From Heliopora coerulea (lineage: Eukaryota; Cnidaria; Anthozoa; Scleralcyonacea; Helioporidae), in the NCBI GenBank assembly GCA_030142905.1, contig JASJOG010000059.1:229001-293000 (forward strand): a DNA stretch of 64,000 nucleotides, in the 5' to 3' direction. The position numbers and the translations under genes were made by a program. Numbering within the stretch: position 1 is the first letter of the stretch; each line of letters starts with the position of its first letter. Positions 32,441 through 43,572 of the stretch are shown here, piece by piece. A model generated the notes under the pieces. It saw only the letters and a list, made by a program, of their open reading frames with translations, was not told the origin of the DNA and made no database searches.

Positions 32441-34390
32441 ATATATATATATATATATCCATGGATTCCGGTCACTCAAGAAAGCCGTGTGCAAGCTCGG
32501 GACTGGTATGTTGTTGACCAAACCTTAGGTTACTTAGGTTCGTATCGAAACAAATCGGTTTGGTCTCTTTTTTTTCCGTTTTATGGATCTTTCAGACTTT
32601 GTTTACATCATTTGAACACTGAAGCCAGTAAATGATTTAAGACCGGCAAACGAAAAGGGTTTCTTGGTGCTTGCGGCTGGTTTCACTTTTGGAGGCCATC
32701 TTAGTATCTGGACAATTTATGACTTGAAACAGCAGTTATCAAAGTTAGCTCCTTGGAATATGCATTGACCAACTGTTCATTTGTTGCAGCAACGCTTTGT
32801 CTTGGTTCTTCCGGATAAATATGAGCAAAAGACGTAAAGGAACTCGCTTGCTGTCAGGACATTTGCGGAGCGACTAAGTGTAAACGACATTCTTCGCTGA
32901 AGTTGAACAGATGCTGATTTGAATAAATCTTGAGACTTGTCACGTTCTGGTAACCAAATACCTGAGCAATACAATCACAGGTAAGTCTGAATCGAGTAGC
33001 TTTGACATACAAGTTTTTGCGAACGGAATTGTTTTGAGCAGCTTTCAAAAGTAGTTTCCGGACTTCATTCTTCCCCAAGGGAGACTTTTTGTACCAAATA
33101 TTATCGCCTAGATTTAACTGGTGTTGATTGGTAAAGTTAAATGAAGATTCTGGTTCATTCATCTCTGCAGGATGATAGCTTTTGAATATTTTTTAGTATT
33201 TAACAGGACAGCGTTCATGGTAAATTGTTTGAGAAGTGGAATAAAACACTCATCGTCCAGAACATTTGTCCTGGCTGCAACAGACTTTGGATGTTCTCTC
33301 AGCTTTCCACACAAGAATTTCATTGCTTTATTCAGGATCGTTCTCCGTAAGAAATGTCGCCCCACTGAAGACGTCGGGATGCATTTCTGGCTCAAAACAA
33401 AAAATGTCGGGGAAACAGCCTCCAAGTAACCCGCTGCAAAGCTACTTGTTTTTGGTTACCAAACTATCCTTCGGCGAAACAGTTGTCCACTTCAGTCTTT
33501 CTCACTTCTTGGGTGGCTTGTGGATGATGAACTTTACCGTATTCGACCAGTAGTGCTTTCATCAGGATTTAAAAAACCTCTCAAGAAAGTTTAAAAGTTT
33601 AAAGCAGTCGTCTTTTTGCAAATTCACCGTTGAATCCTTTGGGTTGAGGTGCCGCTGAATGCTTAGTTGAAAGTACGTAAGAGTCGCAGGTTTGTACGCT
33701 AAGCCATTTTTCTTTTTTACGAAAGTTTTGCAGAGGGAAAAAGTACGTATTTTACTTTTCTCTACTCGTTCTTCTTTCGACCAAAACTTGTGGAAGGTTT
33801 GCTTGTCGTATTTTGTTGTATGTTATGTATTTTTCTGATATTTGGTTAGTAATAAAAATTCAGAACTCGCTCGTGTTTTCTTTGTTTATTTCGTCGGTTT
33901 TGTAATTCGTTTCATCTTCGTCACCAAAGTTTTGTACCTCCGGATGAATACTTAGCATAAATCTTCATCATAGCATTTCTAATAGACATTTGCAATCATT
34001 TGTGAGATAATGTAGAATTTACCAGTTTTTTAAGACAAAAAATATCAACAAACATTTTTCAATCATGAGCTGTCCGTAATGCTGGTAACCGACAGGTAAC
34101 CTTTGAGGATGCTCCAATTTTAAGACTGAAAGCCTGGCCATCTAATAAAAAGTCTTTCTTTAAAGCAACATGAGTGAAAATTTTGGCTGGAAACCGACTC
34201 GAAATACCTCAAGAACGCAACTAATACAGGGTCTTGATGCGAACATCCATTGTTTAGCAGTAGAATTTTCAGAACGGATCTCTTACCATTCATTAAACCA
34301 TTTAAGGTTATTCTCCCTAAACAATTTGTTTTAATAAAACTTTAATCATAAATATGACGACGAGCAGTTTAAATATAAGCTATATAGGTT
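32440..34390. repeat. Right arm of large palindrome, with empty Polinton site
   Basis: Inverted copy of 28036-29875 and, beyond about 34290, of 2975-3102. At about 34280-34290 it reads, on the minus strand, TAAGAGATCCGTTCTG without interruption: the sequence that Polinton-1 split in the left arm. Confidence 0.82.
32820..33900 (-). pseudogene. Crypton-type tyrosine recombinase relic, right copy
   Basis: Better preserved than the left copy. On the minus strand: TNVLDDECFIPLLKQFTMNA near 33250, then WYKKSPLGKNEVRKLLLKA near 33090, and C-terminal KSQDLFKSASVQLQRRMSF near 32930-32880 in a neighbouring frame. These are the conserved C-terminal blocks of Crypton/DUF3504 recombinases. Both copies read from the outside of the palindrome inward. 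Confidence 0.68.
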
Positions 34391-34685
34391 AATTTAAGGC
34401 AGAATTGTGCGTGTTGTTTTTTGGGTTTTTTGGGGTTTTTTTGTTTTTATTATTATTATTTTTATTTTTATTTTTATTATTGTTATTATTATTATCCTTT
34501 CTTTCAGTTTTTCAGTTATAGTAAGGACGTTTTTTCTGACAAGTTGGAAAATTATCAATGTTACTTGGATTCTCTAGTGATATATTTTGGAAGGGTGGGC
34601 GAATGTTTGTTGCATACACGTATTTCTAGTTACGTAAGTTCCTTGGAATGTTTTGACGTCATTGTCCATGGAGATATAGCTTATT
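34391..34685. other. Low-complexity T-rich tract and spacer
   Basis: TTTTTGTTTTTATTATTATT-type sequence at 34425-34500. An open frame runs through it into the Penelope endonuclease, but the first ~45 residues are only the translated low-complexity tract. Confidence 0.6.
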
Positions 34686-35329
34686 TTGATAGCTTGGACA
34701 ATGTGAGGAGTATCATAAACAGACATGATGCACATGTATTGTCAAATCAATCACACACCGCCACAACTGCCTCTGAGCAACGCTTCTGCAACTGCCAAAC
34801 AAACGAAAACTGCCCTCTACAAGGTAATTGCCTCGACGAAAACCTTATCTACCAAGCCGACGTAACAACGACAGATGACGGTACTACAAAGAAATACATT
34901 GGCATGACCGCGAACCCATTCAAACCCAGCTTCAATAACCATAGGAAATCATTCCGCAACGCTAAGTATTCAAAAGAGACGGCCTTATCAAGCTACATCT
35001 GGAAATTGAAGAATGAAAACCGGGAATATTCGATTAAATGGTTCATATTAAAGCACGCGAAAGCATATAGAAGCGAAAACAGAAGATGTAATTTGTGCCT
35101 GGATGAAAAAGTGTTTATCATGAAGACGGACCCAAAAACTCTTCTTAACAAAAGATCGGAAATATTTGCAAAGTACCACCACCGAAACAAACACTGCCTT
35201 CGAAACATTTATTGTACCGCAAACACACAACGACGTCAAAACGTTCCAAGGAACGTACGTAATAACTTCTATATAAGAGCAATCCGACCGAATTTTTTAC
35301 AGTTGCCTGAAAATCGTCTACGGGCGTGA
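34686..35329 (+). CDS. Penelope-like GIY-YIG endonuclease domain (partial ORF)
   Basis: C-terminal part of a Penelope-like polyprotein; the endonuclease nicks target DNA for retrotransposition. The frame is open for 302 codons from 34421. Visible in order: NVRSIINRHDAHVL, then the cysteine linker FCNCQTNENCPLQGNCLDEN (a CxC...C...C finger found in this group), the core IYQADV, KKYIGMTANPFKPSFNNHRK (YIG half, with the catalytic Arg position read as Ser-Phe in place of Arg-Tyr), KSFRNAKYSKETALSSYIW, and the Glu of CLDEKVFIMKTDP. The RT is absent upstream. Downstream lies a terminal repeat with hammerhead-like motifs. Open but without RT, so a relic or truncated copy. Confidence 0.78.
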
Positions 35330-35379
35330 AACTAATAATAACAACGAACATTCTTTAGTAACATATATATATATATATA

Positions 35380-35445
35380 TGTTCAATCTGTAGACGTACG
35401 TTTCGCTGTGCTACAGCTCATCAGTGCAGCTCGGAACGAACTTGG
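35380..35445 (-). ncRNA. Hammerhead ribozyme motif (Penelope-like or retrozyme-like)
   Basis: Minus strand: CTGATGA (35418-35424), helix II GCTGT-AGC-ACAGC, GAA, then ACGTACGT (a self-complementary helix III) and C before the expected cleavage site. Stem I pairs only partly. All core residues are present; palindromic helix III is typical of hammerheads acting as dimers in Penelope elements. Confidence 0.75.
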
Positions 35446-35499
35446 ATTGATATATATATATATTGAAAAGTTTGTTCTCAAGCTTTATCTCAGAAAATT

Positions 35500-35755
35500 T
35501 CTGAGTTCCCCAACAGGAATCGAACCCGTGTCTCCCGATTGCCGTTACGGTTGTTTTACCACTAGACTATAGGGTCTCAAACGGCAAGTATGATGTTAAT
35601 TAGAGACCTGGTTCGTTTATTATAATATCATATTTCAAGTACAAAAGAGGCATATCAATATTACGAAGCAGGTCTCTAATTAACATCATACTTGCCGTCT
35701 GAGATCCTATAGTCTAGTGGTAAAACAACCGTACCGGCAATCGGGAGTAGCGACA
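35500..35755. repeat. Inverted pair of tRNA-derived SINE heads
   Basis: On the minus strand 35508-35580 has an A-box-like TATAGTCTAGTGGTAAAAC and a B box GGGTTCGATTCC. A shorter second copy on the plus strand (35701-35750) repeats TATAGTCTAGTGGTAAAAC and stops before the B box. The segments between them are also inverted (CGGCAAGTATGATGTTAATT). A transcript would fold into a long hairpin. The anticodon arm does not fold well, so a SINE rather than a working tRNA. Confidence 0.6.
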
Positions 35756-35865
35756 GCAAAATTTTGTCTTTTGTATTTACTTATTCGCTCTACCAGTAAC
35801 GGTATTGAGCGCTCTATATTTTCATACCAACGCTGTAACCTTCGTGGTACTTATCATCGGTGTAC

Positions 35866-35981
35866 ATACATGTATATGTATATGTATATGTGTATGTACG
35901 TGTGTATGTTTGTATGTGTATGTGTGTGTATGTTTACGTGTGTGTGTATAAGTATGTGTATATGTATGTATATGTATATCG

Positions 35982-36034
<53 letters not shown>

Positions 36035-36043
36035 GGTATCGTA
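35866..36043. repeat. TATG/TGTG microsatellite
   Basis: Compound simple repeat: TATATG units, then TGTGTATG, then (TA)n and a pure (TG)n run at about 35998-36031. It creates two spurious open frames. Confidence 0.95.
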
Positions 36044-37208
36044 ATATATTTCCTTGAATAAACGTCGATCTTTGATAAAGTGCTCTTTTCATTATCAAGC
36101 TCTGCATTACTTTAAAATTGATGTATAGCAGGAATCTCGTTAGTTATAAGATTTGCACTGAGTTTTGGTTCTCCGAGACAATGAATAATATTGCAATACG
36201 AAAGAAAATATATCACAAAATTCTCATGACATTTACAGTAAAGGTTGTAAAATTTTAGCCATTTACTGAAAGGCTTTCAGAAGGTCTGTATAAAGAAAAT
36301 ACATAGGGAATTTTCAACCTCCACTCAGGCCCTTTTATGGGGTTGAAATCAGACTCGATGCTGAGTACCAGTGTTAAGCAGACTTTAATATGAAGGCTTA
36401 TTAACTCTTTCCCGGCGGCATAAGACTTCTATTATTTTACTCTGGCTAACGACAGAAGATTTTACTCGCCAAGGGGAGAGCTCCCGCCTTGAAAGAGTTA
36501 AAATAGCCATCAAAATATTGGGGGGAGGGGGGGAAGGAATCCCAAATAAATCTGAAAAATAATCTTTGAAGTAGCAGATGAGAAGAGAAAGAAAAACTCG
36601 TTAAAAAGCCAACAGTGTAAGAGTATGCTATACCCCATCTTTAAGCCGATTTAACTTTTGGTATTCCTGACTATTTTCGTTGGCTAGGTTGTCGTTGTAT
36701 AGTTCATCTGGCAAGTACAGTGTAAATGGATATCTGTAAACTGCAAATAGAAGGAAAGAAGTTTGCTAAATTGAATGTGTTAGTAACACTTTAACGTTCC
36801 TCACGACAATTATTTACATTCCAGACATTTATTTAAAACGATCTAAACGTATTACAATAGTAAATACTATTAATAATAATTATGATCATGTAAACTATCG
36901 TAACAATACTATACTGACCATTATTTCCTATTTAGTCACCACAATCGCATCAATCAAACTTATTACGACAGTTACAACATTCTCAGTGACATTGAAAACC
37001 GCAATCATCAAAAAACCAGCAACAAAATCAACAAATTCAACAGTTACAACGATTACAACAATTACAACAGTGACCAGCATATAGAAATATGTTTCAACTT
37101 CGCCTGGTGAAATAAAATGCTTTGTTTCAATGACGCTTCGTAAACCTGAGTAGCAGCTATCCCTACAGTAACTGCTGATTGCTTAATAGAAAATGTATGT
37201 ATGGAGAT
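36044..37208. other. No recognisable gene
   Basis: Nothing supported apart from an A/C-rich CAACAGTTACAACGATTACA-type stretch around 36970-37080. Confidence 0.6.
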
Positions 37209-37619
37209 CAAGGCTGGGACCAGTTAACTGTTTAACTAGTTAATCAGTCAAAGAAATTTTGACCAGTCAAAAAAGTTTTGACTGGTTTAACTGGTTAAAC
37301 AGTCAAAAAAAAGAAAAATCGTGTTAAATGATGAAAAAAGTATCGTTCTGAATGGTGAAAGCTAAGAATTCGGGTGTAAAGATCGTCAAAGTAGCATTCT
37401 ATAAAAGTAAAACCATGATCATGAAGTCAGATTTGGAGAACCCTCACCAAAGAGAGTATCTTAGAAATGTTTCTTTTACATTTCACTGAAATATTTGACG
37501 TTCTATGTTTGATAATTGTTTTTTATTCTTTCTTCTTCATTTTGACTGTTTTAGCTGGTTAACTGGTTTTCCTTTGACCAGTTAACCAGTCAAAGGAACA
37601 TTGACTCGTCCCAGCCCTG
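37209..37619. mobile_element. hAT-like MITE with GACTGGTTAACTGGTC repeats
   Basis: Ends CAAGGCTGGGAC and, reversed, CAGGGCTGGGAC. Flanks ATGGAGAT and ATATAGAT match at six of eight bases, fitting an aged 8-bp duplication. Subterminal TTGACTGGTTAACTGGT palindromes crowd both ends. No coding sequence. Confidence 0.75.
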
Positions 37620-37879
37620 ATATAGATGATTGTGCATCTCCCGTGATCATTGGATGTTTTTCAACATTCTTTCCTGCTCTCATTAAACAGGATACAGTTT
37701 TTAAACTCGGGCATAATTAGTACCATTTTGAGTAAAGTCGACCAGATTTTGTACTGCAAAAAAAATTCCCTCGGACTTCAGTTAGAATAAAAATGTAATA
37801 ATCCAAGCTTTTGAACTACTCATGCATTATCATGGTAAAAAGGCTTAGCCTTTCGTTGCTTACATATCCAAAATTAATA

Positions 37880-38170
37880 ATGACAATAATGATGATAATA
37901 ATAAGTAGGACAAGCACAGCTTCAGCCTACTACGGAAATGTGGACGCTCCCTCCCACCAGAGCTCAGGCTGGCACCTTTGGCAAATGCCAACAACCCCTT
38001 TAGTCTTGGACGGCAATTTATCTAAGAGAAGGAAACTGTGACATAAAACTAGACGCTGGTAGGCAGGACATTGATTGGGAGCCAGTGACCTCCAGAAAAC
38101 GAGCGGGCTTTGATGAGATGGACGAGGGAGTGGTGCCCTGCCTTGCCAACTAGGTAGACAATCAGCCGCA
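37880..38170. repeat. Dispersed repeat, copy 1 (probable LINE 5' region)
   Basis: Shares a block near AGCCTAC..C..GGAA..TGGACG with 40765-40800 and lies upstream of the RT relic at 38818. GC-richer than its surroundings. Probably the 5' part of the same retroelement family. Confidence 0.45.
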
Positions 38171-38817
38171 AGCCTCAGCTTGCCTTAACTGACTAACAGC
38201 TGCCTGTACACTACCTTCAGGTGATGATAAACCAATCCTGTTAGCCCCAGGACTAGAGGAAAATCTGTATAGCAGGCTGACGCCCCTGACCTTAGTTGGT
38301 TGAGGATAAGCCAGCCTTAAATGCTGAAACAGATCTGCACTAGTCTAAGAATAAAACAATATTCAGAAAACCCTTGCAGTGGCACGTCTAAACTGATCTT
38401 AACTGGTTGGAAGTGCAAGAGTGAACTGTTAAGGTCAAACTGGATACACGCATCGGGGAGTAATTTCAAAGACTTTAGAGGGCTGTACATCCCTTACTCC
38501 TTCCTGACCGGATAAGTTGGGAGAGTAAGGGCTGGCCCTGTTTGCGTTTCTTAAAATCCATATTAATGGTAAAATTTCATTTCCTCACAAGTTCCTTGAA
38601 ATATGCAATGTCTGTTACGGCCTTACCTGGCTGGATGCTTGGCGCCCGTAGCAGGCTGAGACCCCTTCCACTGTCCTTAGTTGGGTGGTGTGCGAGTTGT
38701 AATAATTGGTATCCAGCTGGGCATATTGTAATGCTTCCGAAAATAAGTTTGTTAAGCAATGTAACGGAGCGAAGACCAATTAGATGTCGCAATAAATCTT
38801 AAAAGATTTACAATGGA

Positions 38818-39975
38818 ATGATAGGAAAGTTCATGAGGGATCATGCATGTAACAATGGTATATGGGATGAAGGTCAACTAGGTGGTGATGAGGGTGTCTT
38901 AGGTACAGTAGATCAATTCCTTGATGATTATTGGATAATGGATAAGGTGAGAAAACAGCACAGAAACGTCTCAGTTTCATATTATGACTATAGGAAAGAA
39001 TACAACAATGTTCATCATGATTGGATGTTTCGTGTTTATGACTGGATTGGAATGCCAAAAGACGTAGTATCGCTTTGGTGTGAGCTTATGAAAAGATGGA
39101 AAACCAAACTAGAAGTATGGGACGGGAACGAGAACAGTGTCAGCAAATGGATTAACAAAACATGTGGTTTTTTGCGAGGTGATAGTTACTAACCAGTTGG
39201 TTTCTGTTTAACAAAGATACCTGTGGGTATTTTATTGTCCGAAACAAAAGGATAGAGGATGGGTCTACCAGGAAAAAGAGAAGTATAGAGAACACAGTTT
39301 AATTTTAGACGATTTGAAGATATATCAAGAAAGTCATCAACAACTAGTGGCAGGAAACGAAAGATTGGTCTGAGCAAATCATGATACAGGTACTTGTTAT
39401 AGAATATCTAAATGTGCATGAGAAGATGATTAAAGGTGAAGGGGTTGAAAGTATTAAAGGAAAAGATGCAGGCATTGGACGCAAATGTGGATGATACATA
39501 CAGGTTCTTAGGAGTAGAACAAGCAGAAGGAATTAAGGAAGCTTTGTTAAGAGTGAAGAATGAGATGCAGAAAAGATTAATATCATTAATAAGTAAGGAA
39601 TTATCTGATAAGAATTTGATAAGAGCAATTAAGTACAAAGTGATACCAGAAGAAGTTTATCCAATGAGTGTGTACAACTTTTCGGAAATTGAACTTAAAG
39701 AGCTAGACCATATGATCAAGACAGAGCTCAGAGGTAATAACATGCTTGGGAGACATGTCCAGTGAAGAAAGGTCATGTTTCAAGCGAAAAATTGGGGGGA
39801 AGATTGAAATCACTAAGAGTTGAGTATAAAGAAACGAAGATGAAGGTAGTGTGTTATATGGCAACATCAGAAAGTAAATGGAGATGAGCTGCCTGGAAAC
39901 AAGAAAAGTTGAAGGAATAGAGATGTTTGGAATTTGCAGCCAAAAAAAAAGGGGAGGACGCTTCACATACATTGA
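38818..39975 (+). pseudogene. Non-LTR RT relic (R2/NeSL-like group)
   Basis: A first open part (38818-39190) has SVSYYDYRKEYNNVHHDWM (RT motif A region), then KTCGFLRGDSY, the QGD/RGD motif B region, where it stops. Downstream, PVGFCLTKIPVGILLSETKG continues motif B. The catalytic FIDD of motif C is not readable. A later frame (39436-39763) has DDTYRFLGVEQAEGIKEALL, AIKYKVIPEEVYPMSVYNF and LRGNNMLGRHVQ, the thumb region. At least three breaks. Clade naming is tentative. Confidence 0.68.
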
Positions 39976-40050
39976 GATTTAAAGATGAAGGTATAGATGT
40001 TGATGCAGAATTACAAAGTATAAGCTGCAAAGAAAGCTGGAAGAAGATTA

Positions 40051-40590
40051 TGTTACGTGACAGTCGTCACACGCCGAGAACATTCTCGAACATTCGAATT
40101 TCCTATAGTTTTTACTTAGTCATACCGCTTATTCATACTGAGATTCTAATTTTGCTGACTCATGCTGATGTGAGTACTTTTTAGGTTACTTGAGTCATGA
40201 ACATTGTCATGCTTTTTAGGTTACTTGAGTCATGAGCGTTGTCATGACTGTTTGTAAAAATAGTAGATTAGGTCATTTAAGAAATGACGTAAGTTGACGT
40301 CATAGTTTACGGACAGGCTATATAAGCGCGACTCGCTCCGACCCTCGGTGTGTGTTATTGTGTGTTGTTTCATGTTTATGTGCTCAAGATCGTTACCTGA
40401 ATACAAGAAGTTAACAGTTGGTTGGAACGCTTTGCTACAGGAACCTTTTACCATCTTTCACCGTTGGGTCGTCAGAGTCGCAAGCTTAAAAGTGTCGAGA
40501 AGACAGATAAGCCTTGAACATTTTAGTTATAGTCTTAACTCTTTAGTATCTTTTCGTTTTTGTGAATAAATCTTTTCGTTTCTTGTTACA
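40051..40590 (+). repeat. Possible solo LTR
   Basis: Begins TGTTACGTGACAG and ends TTCTTGTTACA, with TATATAAG at about 40318, AATAAA at 40564 and two tandem ~35-bp units (40168-40240, GGTTACTTGAGTCATGA). This has the layout of an LTR, but I see no target duplication and no partner LTR. Confidence 0.35.
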
Positions 40591-40729
40591 CATCAGTAAC
40601 AATTAAGTGTGTGTTGAAGAAAGAGACTGAAGGACTACTAATTGACCACTACAAACAAAAAAATTACAAAGTGAGACGTACAGTAAGTAAGAAAAAGAGT
40701 GCAGCAAGTGGTTGGAATATAACCTTAGC

Positions 40730-40870
40730 AATAATGTAACTGGGTTAGGACAGGTTGGGGCCTTAGCCTACCACAGGAATATGGACGATCCTGCCCACCA
40801 TACTTCGTCATCCCAAGGTGAAGTCACGTGCCAAGGGGATGCCATCGAAGGAATTTGACTGATGGTAACC
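40730..40870. repeat. Dispersed repeat, copy 2
   Basis: Related to 37900-37980 (AGCCTACCACAGGAATATGG). See that entry. Confidence 0.4.
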
Positions 40871-41149
40871 GATACGATAAGAGGCGCAACCGAACAACTC
40901 ACAGAAATAACGAACCTGTGTTTCAATGAATGCTTTACCTGATCAGCCAGGCAGCCTAAGGTAGACCGAAGTACTCGGTTCGAACTCTGGGGGTTCGACC
41001 CAATGCCAGTTTGACGATCTTCGTTTAAAAATGACTTCCTTGTCGTTACCTAGTTGCTGATCTATTTGGGAGTTTTTTGTTGGTTTTCATTGGTTAACTT
41101 TTTATCACATGACTCCTTTTTGTATAAAGCCCAGTCTAGTTGTTACTCC

Positions 41150-41795
41150 TATTTCAGAACACGTTTCTTTCTCTGACGAAGGGCCTTTGCTCGAAACGTT
41201 GGAATCCTTTGAGATCAGTCATGGCAGTTATCAATCTTTTAATTTTTTACCTTACAGAACGGGGCCTCGGAGCGTTTGATTTGAATGTCGAGGAAGGAAG
41301 GAGAGTTATCTTTTTCGATTTTATGTGTAAATTGGATATTCGGATGTTTAAAATTCAGGTAATGCAAGAAAGGTAAAATATGATCGCGAGATCGAAATAA
41401 AATAAAAGAGTCGTCAATATAGCGTCGATAATAAAGCGGTTTAAATTGAGGGGGACAATCATTTAGCCAATTAGTTTCATGAAAGGAAATAAAAATGTTG
41501 ACGAAAGGGGACCTAGAGGGGAACCCATAGCATATTAAAATTTTCCGTTAAATATAAAGTGTAAATTTTTGACAGTTAAATTTAGTAACTCTTTAAGTTG
41601 TTCGCGAGTAAAATTTTTGGAAATGAGTATTGTTATAGAAAAGCTGGTTAAGGATAATTTCAATGGTTTCATCCAACGGTATGTTTGTAAAAAGTGAATT
41701 AATATCAAAACTAGCCAGTTTGGACGCCAATGCAAAGAAAACTTCAAAAGAAAATTGTATTGCTTGGAGCGTAAAGAATACTTCAAACGTTAACT
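41150..41795. mobile_element. Penelope-like fragment with hammerhead and RT relic
   Basis: Plus strand 41173-41197 holds the ribozyme motif. From about 41260 to 41790 the minus strand has broken RT sequence: SLFTNIPL-like codons near 41680, REQLKELLNLTVKNLHFIFN, AMGSPLGP (41518-41545) and SNAPRP-like end. Ribozyme end and RT are in opposite orientation, as in the 4480-6950 copy. Heavily truncated. Confidence 0.65.
41163..41205 (+). ncRNA. Hammerhead ribozyme motif
   Basis: CTGACGA at 41173-41179, a short helix II (GGGC/GCTC with one G-U pair), then GAAAC at 41193-41197 and GTT. Standard Penelope-type minimal hammerhead. Confidence 0.72.
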
Positions 41796-42164
41796 CTTTA
41801 ATGCCAAACGTCGGATAAACTCAACATCCCAAAACAAAAAGACCAGTGAGAAAACAAAAACAAAAGAAAAACAAAGGGAGAACAAAAAAAAAGAAAACGA
41901 AAAAGCTTTTGGGAAATAAAGGATTTCAGAAAATAAACGAAGTTTACCAAGATTAACGTTGAATACGATTATGGTTTCTTGTTATTGCTTACTCCAGGAG
42001 CTAATAATTACAACAATAACAAAAACAAATGTCACCATTCGTTACTTTTTTTTCTAATATGGTGAATTTGATTGCCGTTCCTTTCTATTGTTTTGGAAAG
42101 ACAATTGTTAAAAACGAGCAGCCTCTTAATACGCAATCCACAACGGCTTTAAAAAAATTAAATA
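41796..42164. other. A-rich spacer
   Basis: Contains an AAACAAAAACAAAAGAAAAA tract near 41850 but no gene. Confidence 0.5.
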
Positions 42165-43572
42165 CAGTAGGGGTCAAAAGTATGAGTCCATTTTCTTAGT
42201 GTTGTCTTCTGCAGGATGCAGTTTATCCGAGAACCTTGCCAGGTGTGTGAGGCTGGATGCATGGCATTGTTACATGTATGTAACTCCCACATTTACTTCC
42301 TTACTTTTTCTGTTTATTAAGTGACTATATAGAACAAGACAATCCTCTTTCCATGTCTTGTATCGAAATGTCTAGAGACTTCAGTGAAGGAATCAGGGGC
42401 CAAATAATTGCATTAAGTAACGAAGGCATCTTACAACGTAAAATTGCTGATAAAGTAAGTGTCTCAAAAGGTGCTGTGCAGCGAACCTTCCAGAGGTTTA
42501 AGGAAACAGGATCCTTTTTCACTACAACAAGATCTGGCAAACCAAGAGTTACCACTCAGCGAGAGGGTCGATACATCATTCAAGATAACCTCTTTGTTCA
42601 ACAGGATGGCAGCTGCTGGTAAGATCCAAGCATTGCTCAATAACACTCGCGAGAAGCCATTCAGTAAAAAAAAGTAGAGACGATTGGCTTCCAACGGGCT
42701 TAATGGAAGAGCAGTAGTTTCCAAACCCCTTTTACGATCCCAAAATAAACGCAAGAGATTGCTATGAGCCAAGAAGTACAAGCATTATACTGTTGACGAC
42801 TGGAAAAAAGTTCTGTTTACAGATGAAGCCAAAGTTAAACTTTACGGAAATAGTCGACGACTTTATGTCAGACGCAGAAGTAATGAAAGAATGCTAAACG
42901 AATGTGTGAAATCTAAAGTAAAACATGGTAGTGGAAATATGCAGGTTTGGGACGTTTCAGTTATAATGGTGCTGGTGATCTGTACAGAATTAACGATATC
43001 CTTACCAAGGAAAAGTACCACTCCATCCTTCAAAGACATGCTATACCATCTGGTTTAAAACTATGTGATCACGGATTGGTTTTACAACAAGATAATGACC
43101 CCAAACACACCTCTAAGCTCTATAGAAAACATATATAGGAAAGAAGACCATGGTGTGCTGGTTGTTATGGATTTTCCTCCTCAATCCCCTGACTCAATCC
43201 AATCAAACATTTATGGGAACATTTCAAAAGGGATAAGACAAAGTATGCAATAACTAGACAAGATACCCTATGGCATGCCATTAATGAGTGCTGGAACAAC
43301 CTGATGCCAGAAATCATCCTCAAACCTATTGAATCTATGCAAAAAAGAGTTTCAGCAGTTCTCAAAGCAAAAGGAGGACACACAAAATATTAATAAAACT
43401 ATTGCATGAACACAAAATTGCTTTGCTCATTACGATGTTATTTGTTCTTCCACATCCATTATTCTTTCAATAATGCAACATTTCTTGCTCTACTGAGTGA
43501 CATAGACAATAGTTCTATATATTAATAAAAGTGACTAATTTTTGGCTGGACTCCTACTTTTGACCCCTACTG
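42165..43572 (+). mobile_element. Tc1/mariner transposon, degenerate
   Basis: Flanked by TA on both sides. Terminal inverted repeats CAGTAGGGGTCAAAAGTA on the left and its complement on the right (26 bp, one mismatch). 1.41 kb, a usual Tc1 length, with a broken transposase on the plus strand. Confidence 0.9.
42353..43393 (+). pseudogene. Tc1-like transposase, DDE type
   Basis: Cuts and joins transposon ends. N-terminal helix-turn-helix: SEGIRGQIIALSNEGILQRK and SVSKGAVQRTFQRFKETGSF. After frame changes, the catalytic core: KKVLFTDEAKVKLYG (first Asp) near 42810, LQQDNDPKHTSK (second Asp) near 43086, and DFPPQSPDSIQ near 43170, where the usual Asn-Pro-Ile-Glu that supplies the third acid is disrupted. 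C-terminus ends near 43393. At least five frameshifts or stops. Confidence 0.86.

Noticed and set aside
34421..34685. An extended N-terminus for the Penelope endonuclease frame
   Set aside because: The first part translates a T-rich low-complexity tract, and no RT motif is present.
35505..35580. A functional tRNA gene
   Set aside because: Only the A and B boxes are good; the anticodon stem does not pair and the sequence is part of an inverted SINE pair.
35717..36061. Open frames rich in Tyr/Met/Cys/Val
   Set aside because: They are translations of the TATG/TGTG microsatellite.
40051..40590. A confident LTR retrotransposon call
   Set aside because: No target duplication, second LTR or coding region; kept only as a low-confidence possible solo LTR.
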